From: Paenibacillus_S vulneris
GTDB lineage: Bacteria; Bacillota; Bacilli; Paenibacillales; NBRC-103111
Reading direction: 5' to 3'
Length of the DNA stretch: 64,000 bases
Assembly (NCBI RefSeq): GCF_039543185.1
Contig: NZ_BAABJG010000018.1
Span: 62,001 to 126,000, forward strand
In this document: in pieces, positions 1 to 8,992 of the stretch
How positions within the stretch are numbered: the stretch's first letter is position 1
Layout: every line of letters starts with the position of its first letter
Made by a program: the position numbers and the translations under genes
The notes under the pieces: model-generated
What the model saw: only the letters and a program-made list of their open reading frames with translations
Told to the model about the DNA's origin: nothing
The model's database searches: none

Positions 1-174
1 CTATTATCTGGGGCTCCCAAGCTCAAAGCCATGTCTTCAGGTTTTGAATACATGGAATAATGTCGGAACTTCCGAAGGATTGCTCAGCCTTCCGTGGGTT
101 CCAACAAGCGGCCGCTATCACTTTTCCACCCATTTGAACCATTCGGGGTACATTCTGTTCCACCTCGGAACGCT
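1..174. other. Left edge, no supported gene
   Basis: Short open frames on both strands cross this stretch, but none has a ribosome binding site with a sensible start, none resembles a family I recognise, and they run into the terminator and the 3' end of the ABC transporter gene. I see nothing else here. A gene beginning left of the window could end here without being recognisable. Confidence 0.4.
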
Positions 175-228
175 CAAAAAAAGACCGCCCTTGCTGCCGA
201 TAAATCGGTGCAGCCACAAGGCGGTCTT
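175..228 (-). terminator. Rho-independent terminator of the ABC exporter operon
   Basis: A 9-bp stem is formed by AAGACCGCC (181-189) and GGCGGTCTT (220-228). Read on the minus strand it is followed by a run of about eight T. It lies 38 bases past the stop codon of the last ABC transporter gene, as expected for the end of that operon. Confidence 0.85.
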
Positions 229-266
229 CATTCATCATAAAAAGCATTGTACAACAGCAATCGTCA

Positions 267-2051
267 TCAGCCGGCGCTTTCCTTGCCTTCCTCCCGGTTC
301 CACAAGTGACGAAGCTCCTCGCTCGTCTGAAGCAGCTCCTCAAGCGATCCTTCCGCCTCGATGCGGCCCTCCTTGAGAACTATGATATGATCGGCATGCG
401 ACAATGCCGTCTTGCGATGGGAGATGACAAGGCAAGTAGCTTGCCCTTGTCGCTGCTCGTAAATACGCTCCCAGAGCTTCCGCTCCGTCTCGACGTCCAG
501 GGCGCTCGACAAATCGTCGAACACAAGCAGCTCCGCGTCGCGAACGAACATCCTGGCCGCCGCCGTCCGCTGAGCCTGCCCGCCTGACAGCTTAACTCCA
601 CGAGGCCCTATGACCGTCTCCAGCCCATGCTGAAGGTGCTCGATATCAGGGTCGAGAACGGCAGAATGGATCGCCTCCTGCAGCTGCCGTTCGTTCCGCT
701 TTGTTCCAAGCAAAATATTATTTCTCAGCGTGTCGCTGTATAACCGCGGAACCTGAGGCGTATACGCGCTGTGCGGCGGCACGAAAAATTCCCCCAAATG
801 ATCGACAGGCTTCTGATTCCACCTCACCGTCCCCTCCTCCTTAGGCAGCAGCCCAAGCAGCGTTCGGACCAAGGTGGTCTTACCCGAACCGATTCTGCCG
901 GTAATAACGGTGAACGAACCCCGGGGGATTCGGAACGAGATATCCTCGATGCCTCTGCCGGTTTCCGGGTACCGGTAGGTCAGTCCCCGAACCTCCAGCT
1001 CCGCAAGCCCGTCTTCACCAGACAAGGCCTGCTGCTCCCCGGCAGGCTCCTTCAGCTCGGATCGCAGATAGAGCGGATGATGTTCTGCTGCTGCGCTAAT
1101 ATCGGAGCTTTGAAGCAGGTGCTCCAACCGCTGCTTCGCTACCGTACTTTGTTTGAAATAGGTCAGGAACTTCCCGAAATTTTGAATAAACTGGGTGACG
1201 AACGTCAAGTAATAGACGAACAAGGCAAAATCCCCGACCGTAAAGCTCCCCTCACGCATCGACTGAGCGGCCAACAGCAAAATGAAGCCCGTTCCGATAT
1301 TGACCGTATTGGAGAATACGGAGTCCAGCACCTGGTTCAGCAGCTTATCCTTCAGCATAGCTTGCCGCCGGTGATCGTTCAGCTGGCGGAACCGCTGAAT
1401 CACCCTCTCCTCCGCACCTGCAACTTGAATGGATTGGACAGTGCTGAACATTTCGCTGATGGCGCCTGTAACCTGGCTTGTCGCTTCGCGGCTCGCGGCC
1501 CTGTACTTTTGCAGCAGGGTAGTCGAAAGCTGAGCGATGGTAACCACGATAACCAGAGGGAGAAACACCCATAAGGTCATCCCCGGATTAATTCCATACA
1601 AGATATAGAAGGAAACGACCGCAAAGCAGGTCATTCCGAAAGCATCGACCGACCAGCTAATGGTCTCCTCTATTTGATCCACATCATCCCGGAAGCTGCT
1701 GATGGCTTCCCCCGGGGAGCAGGGAATCGCTTTGGCCCCGGGCTCCATCAGAATACGCTTCAACATATTTCGGCGCAGCAGGGCGCCGATGCGGAACCTG
1801 AACTGTACGTCCGTAATAAAGCCCAAGAGGATCAGAACCCCTTTACCGACTGCAGAAGCTATCAGCAGGACAATCAGCGTTCCAATGCTGAAGCCGTATA
1901 CTGCTCCTCCTGATAACGTATCGAAGAACTGCTTCGTAATCCAGCCCGGAACGATAGGAGCCAAATAGATCAAAGACCAGGCTACAGCGTTAATCGTGTA
2001 TAAGAACGGGCGGTATTTCATCAACCGCCATAGGAAAGTAAATGTGGTCAT
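267..2051 (-). CDS. ABC exporter half-transporter, ATPase plus permease, subunit A
   Basis: This is a 594-residue type-IV ABC exporter half: six membrane segments in about residues 1-300, then a nucleotide-binding domain. Visible motifs are Walker A GRIGSGKTT (385-393), signature LSGGQ (488-492), Walker B ending in D512, and the switch histidine H545. The residue after the Walker B aspartate, normally the catalytic glutamate, is aspartate here (FDDLSS). Heterodimeric exporters such as BmrCD and TM287/288 are known to carry one such weakened site. The start overlaps the stop of the upstream partner gene by ATGA, so the two are translationally coupled. Multidrug or lipid export is likely, but the substrate cannot be read from the sequence. 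Confidence 0.9.
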   Translation of the reverse strand: MTTFTFLWRLMKYRPFLYTINAVAWSLIYLAPIVPGWITKQFFDTLSGGAVYGFSIGTLIVLLIASAVGKGVLILLGFITDVQFRFRIGALLRRNMLKRILMEPGAKAIPCSPGEAISSFRDDVDQIEETISWSVDAFGMTCFAVVSFYILYGINPGMTLWVFLPLVIVVTIAQLSTTLLQKYRAASREATSQVTGAISEMFSTVQSIQVAGAEERVIQRFRQLNDHRRQAMLKDKLLNQVLDSVFSNTVNIGTGFILLLAAQSMREGSFTVGDFALFVYYLTFVTQFIQNFGKFLTYFKQSTVAKQRLEHLLQSSDISAAAEHHPLYLRSELKEPAGEQQALSGEDGLAELEVRGLTYRYPETGRGIEDISFRIPRGSFTVITGRIGSGKTTLVRTLLGLLPKEEGTVRWNQKPVDHLGEFFVPPHSAYTPQVPRLYSDTLRNNILLGTKRNERQLQEAIHSAVLDPDIEHLQHGLETVIGPRGVKLSGGQAQRTAAARMFVRDAELLVFDDLSSALDVETERKLWERIYEQRQGQATCLVISHRKTALSHADHIIVLKEGRIEAEGSLEELLQTSEELRHLWNREEGKESAG

Positions 2052-3814
2052 GCCAGCATCTCCTCCATTCCGACCTGCAGCATTTGATTGTATCGGGAAC
2101 GATGGTCAGCCGCAAGACGTACTCTGTCCCCGAACTCTATTACCCTTCCTTGCTCAAGAATGAGGATTTGATCTGCCCTTTGGATCGTCGCCAACCGATG
2201 AGCTATGATAATGCAAGTCCGGTGGACCAGCAGCCGGCTGATCGCCTGCTCGATTTTTTGCTCTGTTGCCGGATCCAGCCGGGACGAGGCTTCGTCTAGA
2301 ATAATAAGCCCCGGATCGGTCAGAAATACCCGGGCAAAGGAGAGAAGCTGCGCCTCTCCCGCAGACAATCCGCCTCCTCCTGATTCCAGCTGGCTGTCAA
2401 GGCCGGATGGCAGCGAAGCAAACCATTCCTTCAAGCCCAGTTCCTCCAGCACCTCGATAATACGCCGATCTTCTATGTCCTCACGAAAGAAGGTAAGATT
2501 ATCGCGAACCGTCCCTTGAAATATTTCAATGTTCTGCGTAACCATGCCGACCTTGCTCCGAAGATCGCGCAGGGTGGCGTCCCGGATGTCCACTTGCTCG
2601 AGAGAGATTCCCCCTTCACGAACGTCATAAAAGCGCAGCAGCAGTCTTGCCAGCGTCGTTTTGCCGCTTCCTGTGCGGCCGAGCACCCCGAGCACTTTGC
2701 CGCGCCCCAGCTGAAAGTCGATTTGATGCAGCGTTGTCGTATGGTCTTCATAACCGAATACGACGCGGTCAAACTTCACGGACAACGGACCTGACGGCAG
2801 AGGCAGACCGATTCCGTCCCGAATGGCGGGTACGGTAGCCAACAGCTCGCGTATGCGAATAATGCTTGCGTCGGCTTTTTGCAAATCCTCCATTTGGGTT
2901 CTGATCTTCTCAATCGGCTTGCTCATCAATTCCGTATAATAGAAGATCATGTATACCGTTCCGAGCGTGATGGCTCCCTGCTTCCAAAAATAAGCGCTAA
3001 GAGCGAAGGCAATCGCATTGCCGATCGTGAAGATAACCAGCGTCGTTATCCACATACTGGCCCAGCCCAGGAAAGCCCGAATCCGAATCGGAAGCCACTC
3101 ACGAATGAGTGTATGAAACCGATACATGACATACCCCGTAGCTCCGTTCGCTCTCGTATCTTCCGTCCCCTCCAAATGCTCCCCAAGAAAGCCGTAAAAG
3201 CGGGAGCTCATTTGACGCAAGGCTCCCCAATGCGGTACAGCGAACTTTCGTATGTATTGAATGGCGTAAATAGCCAAGATGACAAACAGCGTCATTCCTG
3301 TGCCGATAACCCAGCCCTCCCGGAACAACAGCACCAGCATGCCGACGACAAGCAGCAGATTGCTCAGCAGCGTCACGACAAAATTGGAAAAGAAGTTGGC
3401 CAGATTGTTGATATCTCCGTCCACCCTCTCAATGATGGCTCCCGAAGTATGCGACTTATGAAACGACATATCCAGCTTCATGCAGTGCTCGGCAACATCT
3501 CCGCGAAGCTTGTTGGTCGCAATCCAGCCAATATTTTCGCCGATATACGTTGCTATGACGGTAATGACCTGCTGCAGCAGCGAAACCCCGATAAAGAGCC
3601 CTGCAGCATATAAAAGCGGGGCAGTGCTTTCCTGCGTTTTGGCCGTATCGATAAAATAACGGATAATTTGCGGGTTCACCAGCTGCATGATAATACTGCC
3701 GATCAGCAGCACGGACAGCCATACGATACTCCCGCCCTGCTCGCGCAAATAGCTCGATAATAAAAGAGCATACTCCTTAATAGGTATTTTTTGTTTGGTT
3801 ATTTTTTGTTTCAT
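2048..3814 (-). CDS. ABC exporter half-transporter, ATPase plus permease, subunit B
   Basis: A 588-residue ABC exporter half with an N-terminal six-helix membrane domain and a C-terminal ATPase. It has Walker A GRTGSGKTT (379-387), an LSAGEAQ signature (483-489), Walker B ILDE with the canonical catalytic E508, and switch H539. The signature has A in place of the first G of LSGGQ. Together with the aspartate in the partner subunit this points to a heterodimer with one canonical and one degenerate ATP site. The start has a good ribosome binding site (AGGAGG about 7 bases upstream). It is the first gene of the two-gene operon. Confidence 0.9.
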   Translation of the reverse strand: MKQKITKQKIPIKEYALLLSSYLREQGGSIVWLSVLLIGSIIMQLVNPQIIRYFIDTAKTQESTAPLLYAAGLFIGVSLLQQVITVIATYIGENIGWIATNKLRGDVAEHCMKLDMSFHKSHTSGAIIERVDGDINNLANFFSNFVVTLLSNLLLVVGMLVLLFREGWVIGTGMTLFVILAIYAIQYIRKFAVPHWGALRQMSSRFYGFLGEHLEGTEDTRANGATGYVMYRFHTLIREWLPIRIRAFLGWASMWITTLVIFTIGNAIAFALSAYFWKQGAITLGTVYMIFYYTELMSKPIEKIRTQMEDLQKADASIIRIRELLATVPAIRDGIGLPLPSGPLSVKFDRVVFGYEDHTTTLHQIDFQLGRGKVLGVLGRTGSGKTTLARLLLRFYDVREGGISLEQVDIRDATLRDLRSKVGMVTQNIEIFQGTVRDNLTFFREDIEDRRIIEVLEELGLKEWFASLPSGLDSQLESGGGGLSAGEAQLLSFARVFLTDPGLIILDEASSRLDPATEQKIEQAISRLLVHRTCIIIAHRLATIQRADQILILEQGRVIEFGDRVRLAADHRSRYNQMLQVGMEEMLA

Positions 3815-4162
3815 CCCTATGCCTCCTAGAATTGCGACTACCTTAACAGTCAGTCGGAATCGTTCCTAAAACCGGCCATCTGTATTTCAAATTCGCACCC
3901 GCGTAAAAGTGGATTGGTTCACCTGTCGAATACGCATGTCGGTGTTGTTGAGATGCGATCTAGCCTATCACAAATTGGAAAAAAAGCGTATGGATGTAAC
4001 TTTAGTAGATCGAGTGCGGAACGTCAACGGATTTTTCAAATAAAATCAAGAAATCTGCCCACGGAATGACAAAATGTTTTGGTACCGCTTTCTAAAAATG
4101 GTTTTACCCTCCTGAACCCCATGCTATAATAGGAGCAGTTAAGTTGAATAGGAGCCGTGCCC
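3815..4162. other. Divergent intergenic region between ABC operon and sulfatase gene
   Basis: About 350 bases without a gene separate two divergently transcribed units. The right end holds the sulfatase promoter (see the next entry). The left part must hold the ABC operon promoter, but no convincing -35/-10 pair was found. A near-palindromic stretch, TTAACAGTCAGTCGG, lies at about 3843-3857 and might be a repressor operator. That is a guess. Confidence 0.4.
4101..4130 (+). promoter_or_regulatory. Predicted sigma-A promoter of the LtaS-like gene
   Basis: A perfect -10 hexamer TATAAT lies at 4125-4130, with a weak -35-like GTTTTA 18 bases upstream. It sits about 30 bases before the ribosome binding site of the downstream gene, in the right direction and at a usual distance. 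Confidence 0.55.
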
Positions 4163-5746
4163 ATGTCGTTACAACCATTTCGCCGCTTCCCTGCCTGGAT
4201 GCGCCTTGCCGCATTCGTCCTTGCAGCAGGGTTACTCGCACTACTCCGCACTTCCTCCACGGAAGAGGCTCCCGCACCCAGAAAACCGCTTCAGCTGGAT
4301 ATATCGACAGAGGACTGGAGTAAGGAGGAGCTGGAACGAAGTCCCAACGTGATCGTCGTTCTAAGTGAAGCCTTCTGGGATCCGACCTTGATCGAGGGCT
4401 TAACCTTCAGCAAGGACCCTATACCTACCTATCACGCTCTGAAAGAGAAATATACGAGCGGCTGGATGCTGTCCCCGCAATTCGGAGGCGGCACGGCCAA
4501 TGTAGAGCTGGAGGTGCTGACAGGCAACTCGATGCGTTTTTTGCCTGAAGGCTCCATCGCTTATGAGGAGTTTATTAAAAGGGACGTCGATTCCCTGGCA
4601 GCGATTATGGCCAGACAAGGCTATACGGCTACCGCTATCAGCCCTTTTTACAATTGGTATTTCGACAGCCGCAACGTGTACAGGCATCTCGGATTCTCCC
4701 GCTTCATCAGCTTTGAATATTTCAACCCTAACGAATATGTCGGGCCTTATATCGGCGACCATGCCGTAGCCAAACGAATTATTGAGGAAAGCGAGCGAAG
4801 TGAAGGACCGGACTTTATCTTTGCCAATACAATGGAAAATCATTATCATTACTGGTCCAACAAGTTCAAACGCAATACGATTGAAATCAAGGACACCAGA
4901 GGAACAATGTCCGGTGAAGCATTGAGCATTTTGGAAACGTATGCACAAGGGGCCAGCGGTGCCGATAACATGCTTCATGAGCTCGTGGATCATTACAGCA
5001 AAGTAAAGGAGCCTACGATAATCGTTTTTTTCGGCGATCATCTGCCCTTCCTTGAAGACGACTATTTCGTATACCGAGAGAGCGGTTACATCGAAGGCGA
5101 GAACGACCCGAACTTTCTGGAGAAAATGTACAGCGTCCCCGTGGTCGTCTGGAACAATTATAAACCGGATGTCAAAGATACGCTGCATTTCAGCCCTTCG
5201 TTCCTAGGTCCTTATGTGCTTCAGCTGGCCAAGCTGCAAGGAAGCGGATATACCGAGTATTTATCCCGGTTATCGAAGCAAATCCCTATTATTCCGCCGA
5301 AGTCCTATTATAAGGAAATGAACATCAACGAAGAGGATTTGGCCGAATACAAGGCCAGGCAGGATCAAATCCTGTTTGGCGATCTCGGAGAGGAGCAGCC
5401 CGGCACATCCGCTTCCACCTACATTGTTGGGTACGGCGACCCCGTTATTACTTCGGTGACACCAGACAAAATAACACTGGGTGACGGCATTGTCAACGAG
5501 CTGAAGAAATCTGCGACCGTTACCGTCAAGGGAGGACGCTTCGGAATCGCTTCTACTATTTATGCTAACGGTATCGCGCTTCCTACCACATGGCTCTCCG
5601 AAGAAGTCATCACGGCCGCCATTCCTAAAGAGCTCGTGGAGAACTCATCGGCTGTCGAGCTGCAAGTGAGGGTCGTCGATGAGAAAGAAACCGTGTTAGG
5701 TCAATCACAACCTTATCCCCTTCCCATCGTTAGTAAAAAGCCCTGA
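4163..5746 (+). CDS. LTA-synthase-like membrane sulfatase with C-terminal IPT/TIG-like domain
   Basis: This 527-residue protein has the extracellular domain of lipoteichoic acid synthase family enzymes, which transfer glycerol phosphate from phosphatidylglycerol. Visible elements are a metal-binding SEAFWD near residue 68, the nucleophile region GGGTANVE (T about 111), and a late FFGDH metal site. Typical LtaS proteins have five membrane segments; here only one hydrophobic segment (about residues 12-30) precedes the catalytic domain. About 100 residues at the C-terminus look like an IPT/TIG immunoglobulin-like fold. The ATG is preferred over an in-frame GTG six bases upstream because AGGAG (4150-4154) is eight bases from the ATG and only two from the GTG. 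It could be a teichoic acid modifying or hydrolysing enzyme instead of a synthase. Confidence 0.75.
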   Translation: MSLQPFRRFPAWMRLAAFVLAAGLLALLRTSSTEEAPAPRKPLQLDISTEDWSKEELERSPNVIVVLSEAFWDPTLIEGLTFSKDPIPTYHALKEKYTSGWMLSPQFGGGTANVELEVLTGNSMRFLPEGSIAYEEFIKRDVDSLAAIMARQGYTATAISPFYNWYFDSRNVYRHLGFSRFISFEYFNPNEYVGPYIGDHAVAKRIIEESERSEGPDFIFANTMENHYHYWSNKFKRNTIEIKDTRGTMSGEALSILETYAQGASGADNMLHELVDHYSKVKEPTIIVFFGDHLPFLEDDYFVYRESGYIEGENDPNFLEKMYSVPVVVWNNYKPDVKDTLHFSPSFLGPYVLQLAKLQGSGYTEYLSRLSKQIPIIPPKSYYKEMNINEEDLAEYKARQDQILFGDLGEEQPGTSASTYIVGYGDPVITSVTPDKITLGDGIVNELKKSATVTVKGGRFGIASTIYANGIALPTTWLSEEVITAAIPKELVENSSAVELQVRVVDEKETVLGQSQPYPLPIVSKKP

Positions 5747-5772
5747 GCGACGCTTCCAGTCTCTCGGGGCTT
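5738..5772 (-). terminator. Hairpin terminator between convergent genes
   Basis: AAGCCCTGAG (5738-5747) pairs with CTCGGGGCTT (5763-5772) with one G-U pair. On the minus strand the stem is followed by about five T, so it can end the AraC-type gene. It also overlaps the stop codon of the sulfatase gene and may stop both transcripts. Confidence 0.65.
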
Positions 5773-5906
5773 CCCTATGTATGGCTTACTGGGCACCAAA
5801 GAATACAGATGAGGGACTCGGCTTGCCGCCCTCTTTCCGCTTCATCTCATCAATGGCTTGCAACTCCGCCTCAGCATGAAATCTTTGGCCCCGAAGTCAG
5901 TTCATG

Positions 5907-6794
5907 TCATTGGGGCTGCATGGCTTTCAGCTTCCGGTATGCTGCCGGCGTCATTCCTTTCGTTTCCCTAAATATCCGCGAAAATGTATTGTAGGAGCCG
6001 TACCCGGTTTCGAGCGCAATGTCGGATACGTTCATTTCAGTAGAGACCAGCAGGGCGCACGCCTGTCTAATCCGGACCTCATGTACGAAGGCGAGGAAAT
6101 TTTGCCCAACAGCTTTTTTAAACAGCTCGCTCAAATACGGCACACTAAATCCGAAACTATCCGCAATGCCCGATAAGGTCAGATCATCCTGATAATGGGT
6201 GTGGATATAATGCAGCACCTGCCAAATGCTCCCCTTAGGCTGTACCTTATCCTTCTCGCACAGGGTACCGCCCACCGCTCCCGGCGATTCGGCGCTTCTT
6301 CGAAACCGGTCAAAGCGGACCAACACTTCCGTAAGCTTGGCTTTGAGAAGCGCATGCTTCCACAAATTCTCCTCCATGTACTCCCTGCGCATTTCTTCCA
6401 AGGCCGACACAAAATAAGCATGCTCGGATTCCTCGATTTGGGCAAAAGGCGGCAGCGACTCTTCCGCTTGGAGCCAGTCGATCCCCGGAATCTGTTCCCC
6501 TTGCGCATACAGATGCAGCCCGAAATTACAGTTATATAAAATAAGCGGCTGACCCGGCTCGGAGATGATCTCGTGATACTGGTAAGGCATAACGAGAGTG
6601 AAGGTCCCCGGCATCATCCGATGCTCCACGCCGTTAATAATCTCCGATCCATACCCCGCAATGACGTATGAAAATTCCATAAAATCATGCCGATGCGATT
6701 CGAAGCCGTTTTCCAGCCTATGAATCTTTATATGGAAAGGAAAGGACGAATCCATATTCGGATAATGGGTTACATACCGCGGAATGACAGCCAT
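5907..6794 (-). CDS. AraC-family transcriptional regulator
   Basis: This 295-residue regulator has an N-terminal cupin-like sugar-sensing domain with a histidine-rich strand (ESHRHDFMEF) and a C-terminal AraC double helix-turn-helix containing a GYGSYNTFSRIFRE-type second helix. The frame is open further upstream to a GTG at 6926. The ATG at 6794 is chosen because it has a strong ribosome binding site (AGGGGTG) and because a predicted promoter lies inside the upstream extension. It is divergent from a dehydrogenase/isomerase pair and probably controls it in response to a sugar or glycoside. Confidence 0.85.
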   Translation of the reverse strand: MAVIPRYVTHYPNMDSSFPFHIKIHRLENGFESHRHDFMEFSYVIAGYGSEIINGVEHRMMPGTFTLVMPYQYHEIISEPGQPLILYNCNFGLHLYAQGEQIPGIDWLQAEESLPPFAQIEESEHAYFVSALEEMRREYMEENLWKHALLKAKLTEVLVRFDRFRRSAESPGAVGGTLCEKDKVQPKGSIWQVLHYIHTHYQDDLTLSGIADSFGFSVPYLSELFKKAVGQNFLAFVHEVRIRQACALLVSTEMNVSDIALETGYGSYNTFSRIFRETKGMTPAAYRKLKAMQPQ

Positions 6795-6869
6795 ATCCAA
6801 ATTCACCCCTGCTGAAATATTGGGATATCTCCCGTAAAAATTGGGACGCTTTTTATTGCGTTCCATCTT

Positions 6870-6898
6870 ACTATAAGAAAGAAATCGTTTTCTGACAA
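6870..6898 (-). promoter_or_regulatory. Predicted promoter of the AraC gene with overlapping cre-like site
   Basis: On the minus strand TTGTCA is followed after 17 bases by TATAGT, a good sigma-A promoter. The spacer contains AGAAATCGTTTTCT (6880-6893), which matches the CcpA cre consensus TGWAANCGNTNWCA at 12 of 14 positions. CcpA binding there would block the promoter. The promoter match is seen in the sequence; CcpA control is inference. Confidence 0.6.
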
Positions 6899-6926
6899 CA
6901 TGCGGTTTGTCCAAAAATTGATGCAC

Positions 6927-6952
6927 TTCTTCGAAACCGTTTTTCTTCGAAA
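6927..6952. repeat. Direct repeat TTCTTCGAAA upstream of the dehydrogenase gene
   Basis: TTCTTCGAAA occurs at 6927-6936 and again at 6943-6952, a 16-base period, just before the ribosome binding site of the dehydrogenase gene. AraC-family proteins often bind direct repeats, so this may be the operator of the neighbouring regulator. Confidence 0.4.
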
Positions 6953-6971
6953 ATTATAAGGAGGGTCTCCA

Positions 6972-8045
6972 TTGAAATCACAACCTATTCGCATTGGCAT
7001 CCTGGGAGCCGGCAACATAGGCCGGGTCCATATTCAAACGTTTCAACAGCTCCCGCAGGATGCAATCGTTACTGCGGTCACCGATTCCTACTACCCGCTG
7101 GCACAGCAGAGGGCTGCGGAATACAGCATCCCCCGCTGCTGCGAAACCGCGGAGGAGCTGCTGTCCGACCCCGATATCGATGCTGTTGTCATAGGAGTCC
7201 CCAACAAATGGCATGCTCCGCTGGCAATTCAGGCTCTTAAAGCAGGCAAGCATGTGCTGTTGGAGAAGCCCATGGCTATCGATGTTCCTTCGGCCCGCGA
7301 CATCGTCAATGCCCAGCGCGAGAGCGGCAAGGTGCTCATGATCCCGCATCAGATGCGCTGGGAATGGCTGCCTCTGCAGCTAAAGCAGCAGGCTGATAAA
7401 GGCGCCTTCGGACGAATCTATCACGCCAAGGCAGGGTGGCTTCGCCGCAAAGGCATACCGGGCTGGGGAACATGGTTTACCCGGAGCGAGGAATCCGGAG
7501 GCGGTCCGCTGATCGATATCGGAGTTCATATGCTGGATCTGGCCTTTTTCTTGATGGGCAATCCGAAGCCTGTTTCTGTCTACGGATCCACTTATGCGGA
7601 ATTCGGGCCGAAAAAGCGCGGTATCGGGACTTGGGGAACTCCCGACTGGAACGGCAGGTTCGATGTAGAGGACCTGGCGGCCGCACTAATCAAGATGGAG
7701 GACGGCAGCACCCTGTCCTTGGATGTCAGCTGGGCTGTTCATATGGACACGGACAGCCAGCATTTTATTCACCTGATGGGCTCCGAAGGCGGCGCTTCCA
7801 TTCGCGGCAACCAAGGGAAGCTCTTGACCGAGTCGTTTGACCGCGCCGTGGAAGTCAGTCTAACCCCTCCTTCGAACGATGAAGGCGGACGGATTCGCTT
7901 AAGCCGGCATTTTATCGAATGCATCCGTGAGGGTAAGCAGCCTGATACTTCGGTCATGACTGGGTTTACCAACAACCTGATTCTCGATGCCATCTATGAA
8001 TCCTCCAGAACCGGTCACGAGGTTGTTTTGGATTGGACGCTATAG
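6972..8045 (+). CDS. Gfo/Idh/MocA family NAD(P)-dependent sugar dehydrogenase
   Basis: This 357-residue protein has an N-terminal Rossmann fold with GAGNIG (12-17) and the family EKP motif (98-100), whose lysine is catalytic. The C-terminal alpha/beta domain includes a GGGPLIDIGVHMLDL-type segment with the conserved substrate-binding D..H. The enzymes oxidise or reduce sugars, inositols or glycosides. The start is TTG, chosen for an excellent ribosome binding site (AAGGAGGG, six bases away). It forms an operon with the isomerase that follows. The substrate is not determined by sequence. Confidence 0.88.
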   Translation: MKSQPIRIGILGAGNIGRVHIQTFQQLPQDAIVTAVTDSYYPLAQQRAAEYSIPRCCETAEELLSDPDIDAVVIGVPNKWHAPLAIQALKAGKHVLLEKPMAIDVPSARDIVNAQRESGKVLMIPHQMRWEWLPLQLKQQADKGAFGRIYHAKAGWLRRKGIPGWGTWFTRSEESGGGPLIDIGVHMLDLAFFLMGNPKPVSVYGSTYAEFGPKKRGIGTWGTPDWNGRFDVEDLAAALIKMEDGSTLSLDVSWAVHMDTDSQHFIHLMGSEGGASIRGNQGKLLTESFDRAVEVSLTPPSNDEGGRIRLSRHFIECIREGKQPDTSVMTGFTNNLILDAIYESSRTGHEVVLDWTL

Positions 8046-8071
8046 CAATCATTCTTAGAGGAGGCTGCACT

Positions 8072-8920
8072 ATGTTGAAAGGCTTGACACGAGCTGGGAT
8101 TGGCGACGTAGGCTCGATTGAGGAATTTGTTCATGCGGCGGCGGCATACGGCTTCGAAGCCATAGCCGCCGACGGAGCGGAATTGGAAAGATGGATACAA
8201 GAGAAAGGATTGGGCGGCGTTCGGGCCATTCTCAAAGAGGCCAAAATTCAGATAGCAACGATCGGGCTGCCCGTTCAATGGAGAACAACAGAGCAAGAAT
8301 TTATGTCAGGACTGCCCTCGCTCGTCCGGTATGCGGAAGCAGCTTCTGCTCTGGGATGCACCGCCTGCTGCACTTACATCCTTCCATCGACGGATCATGC
8401 CTCCGCTCCTTTCATGGCAGCAGCGACACGGCGTTTAAGAGTTTGTGCACAGATGCTAGCCCCCTACGGCATTCGTCTCGGATTGGAATTTGTCGGTCCC
8501 CACCATCTAAGAACTCGCTGGAAAAACCCTTTTATTTGGGGTCTGCAGGATACCTTGGATTGGATCGAGACGATAGGAGAACGCAATGTCGGCTTGCTGT
8601 TCGACAGCTATCACTGGTACACGAACGAGCTTGATGCGGACGCTATCCTTCAGCTGGATGCTTCGAACATTGTGCTCGTTCACATCAATGACGCGGCGAA
8701 CCTTCCCGTCTCGGAGGTTCTGGACAACGACAGGCTGTTTCCCGGTGAAGGAGTCATCGATCTTCCCGGGTTTCTACAGGCTCTGCATCGGATCGGATAC
8801 CGCGGAGTCATCGCCCAGGAAATTTTGACTCCGGAGCCCTTGAAGCAATCCAGTGAGCAGCTCCTGCAGAGATCACAAGAAGCATTTCGTCAAGTATACC
8901 GTGCGGCAGGACTTGAATAG
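8072..8920 (+). CDS. Sugar phosphate isomerase/epimerase-like TIM-barrel protein
   Basis: This 282-residue protein is of the xylose-isomerase-like TIM-barrel family (IolE/IolH/hydroxypyruvate isomerase relatives). The expected metal ligands are visible in order: E in LGLEFVG, D in LLFDSYHW, H in LVHINDA and E in IAQEIL. The frame extends upstream to overlap the dehydrogenase gene, but AGAGGAGG seven to nine bases before the ATG at 8072 fixes the start. Pairing with a Gfo/Idh/MocA dehydrogenase is typical of inositol and keto-glycoside pathways. Which one applies here is unknown. Confidence 0.85.
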   Translation: MLKGLTRAGIGDVGSIEEFVHAAAAYGFEAIAADGAELERWIQEKGLGGVRAILKEAKIQIATIGLPVQWRTTEQEFMSGLPSLVRYAEAASALGCTACCTYILPSTDHASAPFMAAATRRLRVCAQMLAPYGIRLGLEFVGPHHLRTRWKNPFIWGLQDTLDWIETIGERNVGLLFDSYHWYTNELDADAILQLDASNIVLVHINDAANLPVSEVLDNDRLFPGEGVIDLPGFLQALHRIGYRGVIAQEILTPEPLKQSSEQLLQRSQEAFRQVYRAAGLE

Positions 8921-8926
8921 ACCCAA

Positions 8927-8985
8927 ACAGCCCCACCAGGTGGAGGCGCTGAGATTCCGGCGCAACCAGCCAGTGGGGCTGTTTT
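8927..8985. terminator. Terminator between isomerase and SGNH genes
   Basis: AACAGCCCCA at the left pairs with TGGGGCTGTT at the right, followed on the plus strand by a run of T (GTTTTTC). It lies just after the isomerase stop codon and just before the stop of the convergent hydrolase gene, so it may serve both. Confidence 0.8.
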
Positions 8986-8992
8986 TCTAAGC

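Noticed and set aside
23..376. Short frames at the left edge on both strands
   Set aside because: They cross a terminator and the end of the ABC gene and have no ribosome binding site or recognisable product.
771..1574. A 267-codon plus-strand frame opposite the ABC transporter
   Set aside because: It has no ribosome binding site or family features and lies inside a clear ABC exporter gene on the other strand.
3924..3930. TGTCGAA, a Spo0A box, upstream of the ABC operon
   Set aside because: A seven-base match is expected several times by chance in 64 kb, and no promoter was found near it.
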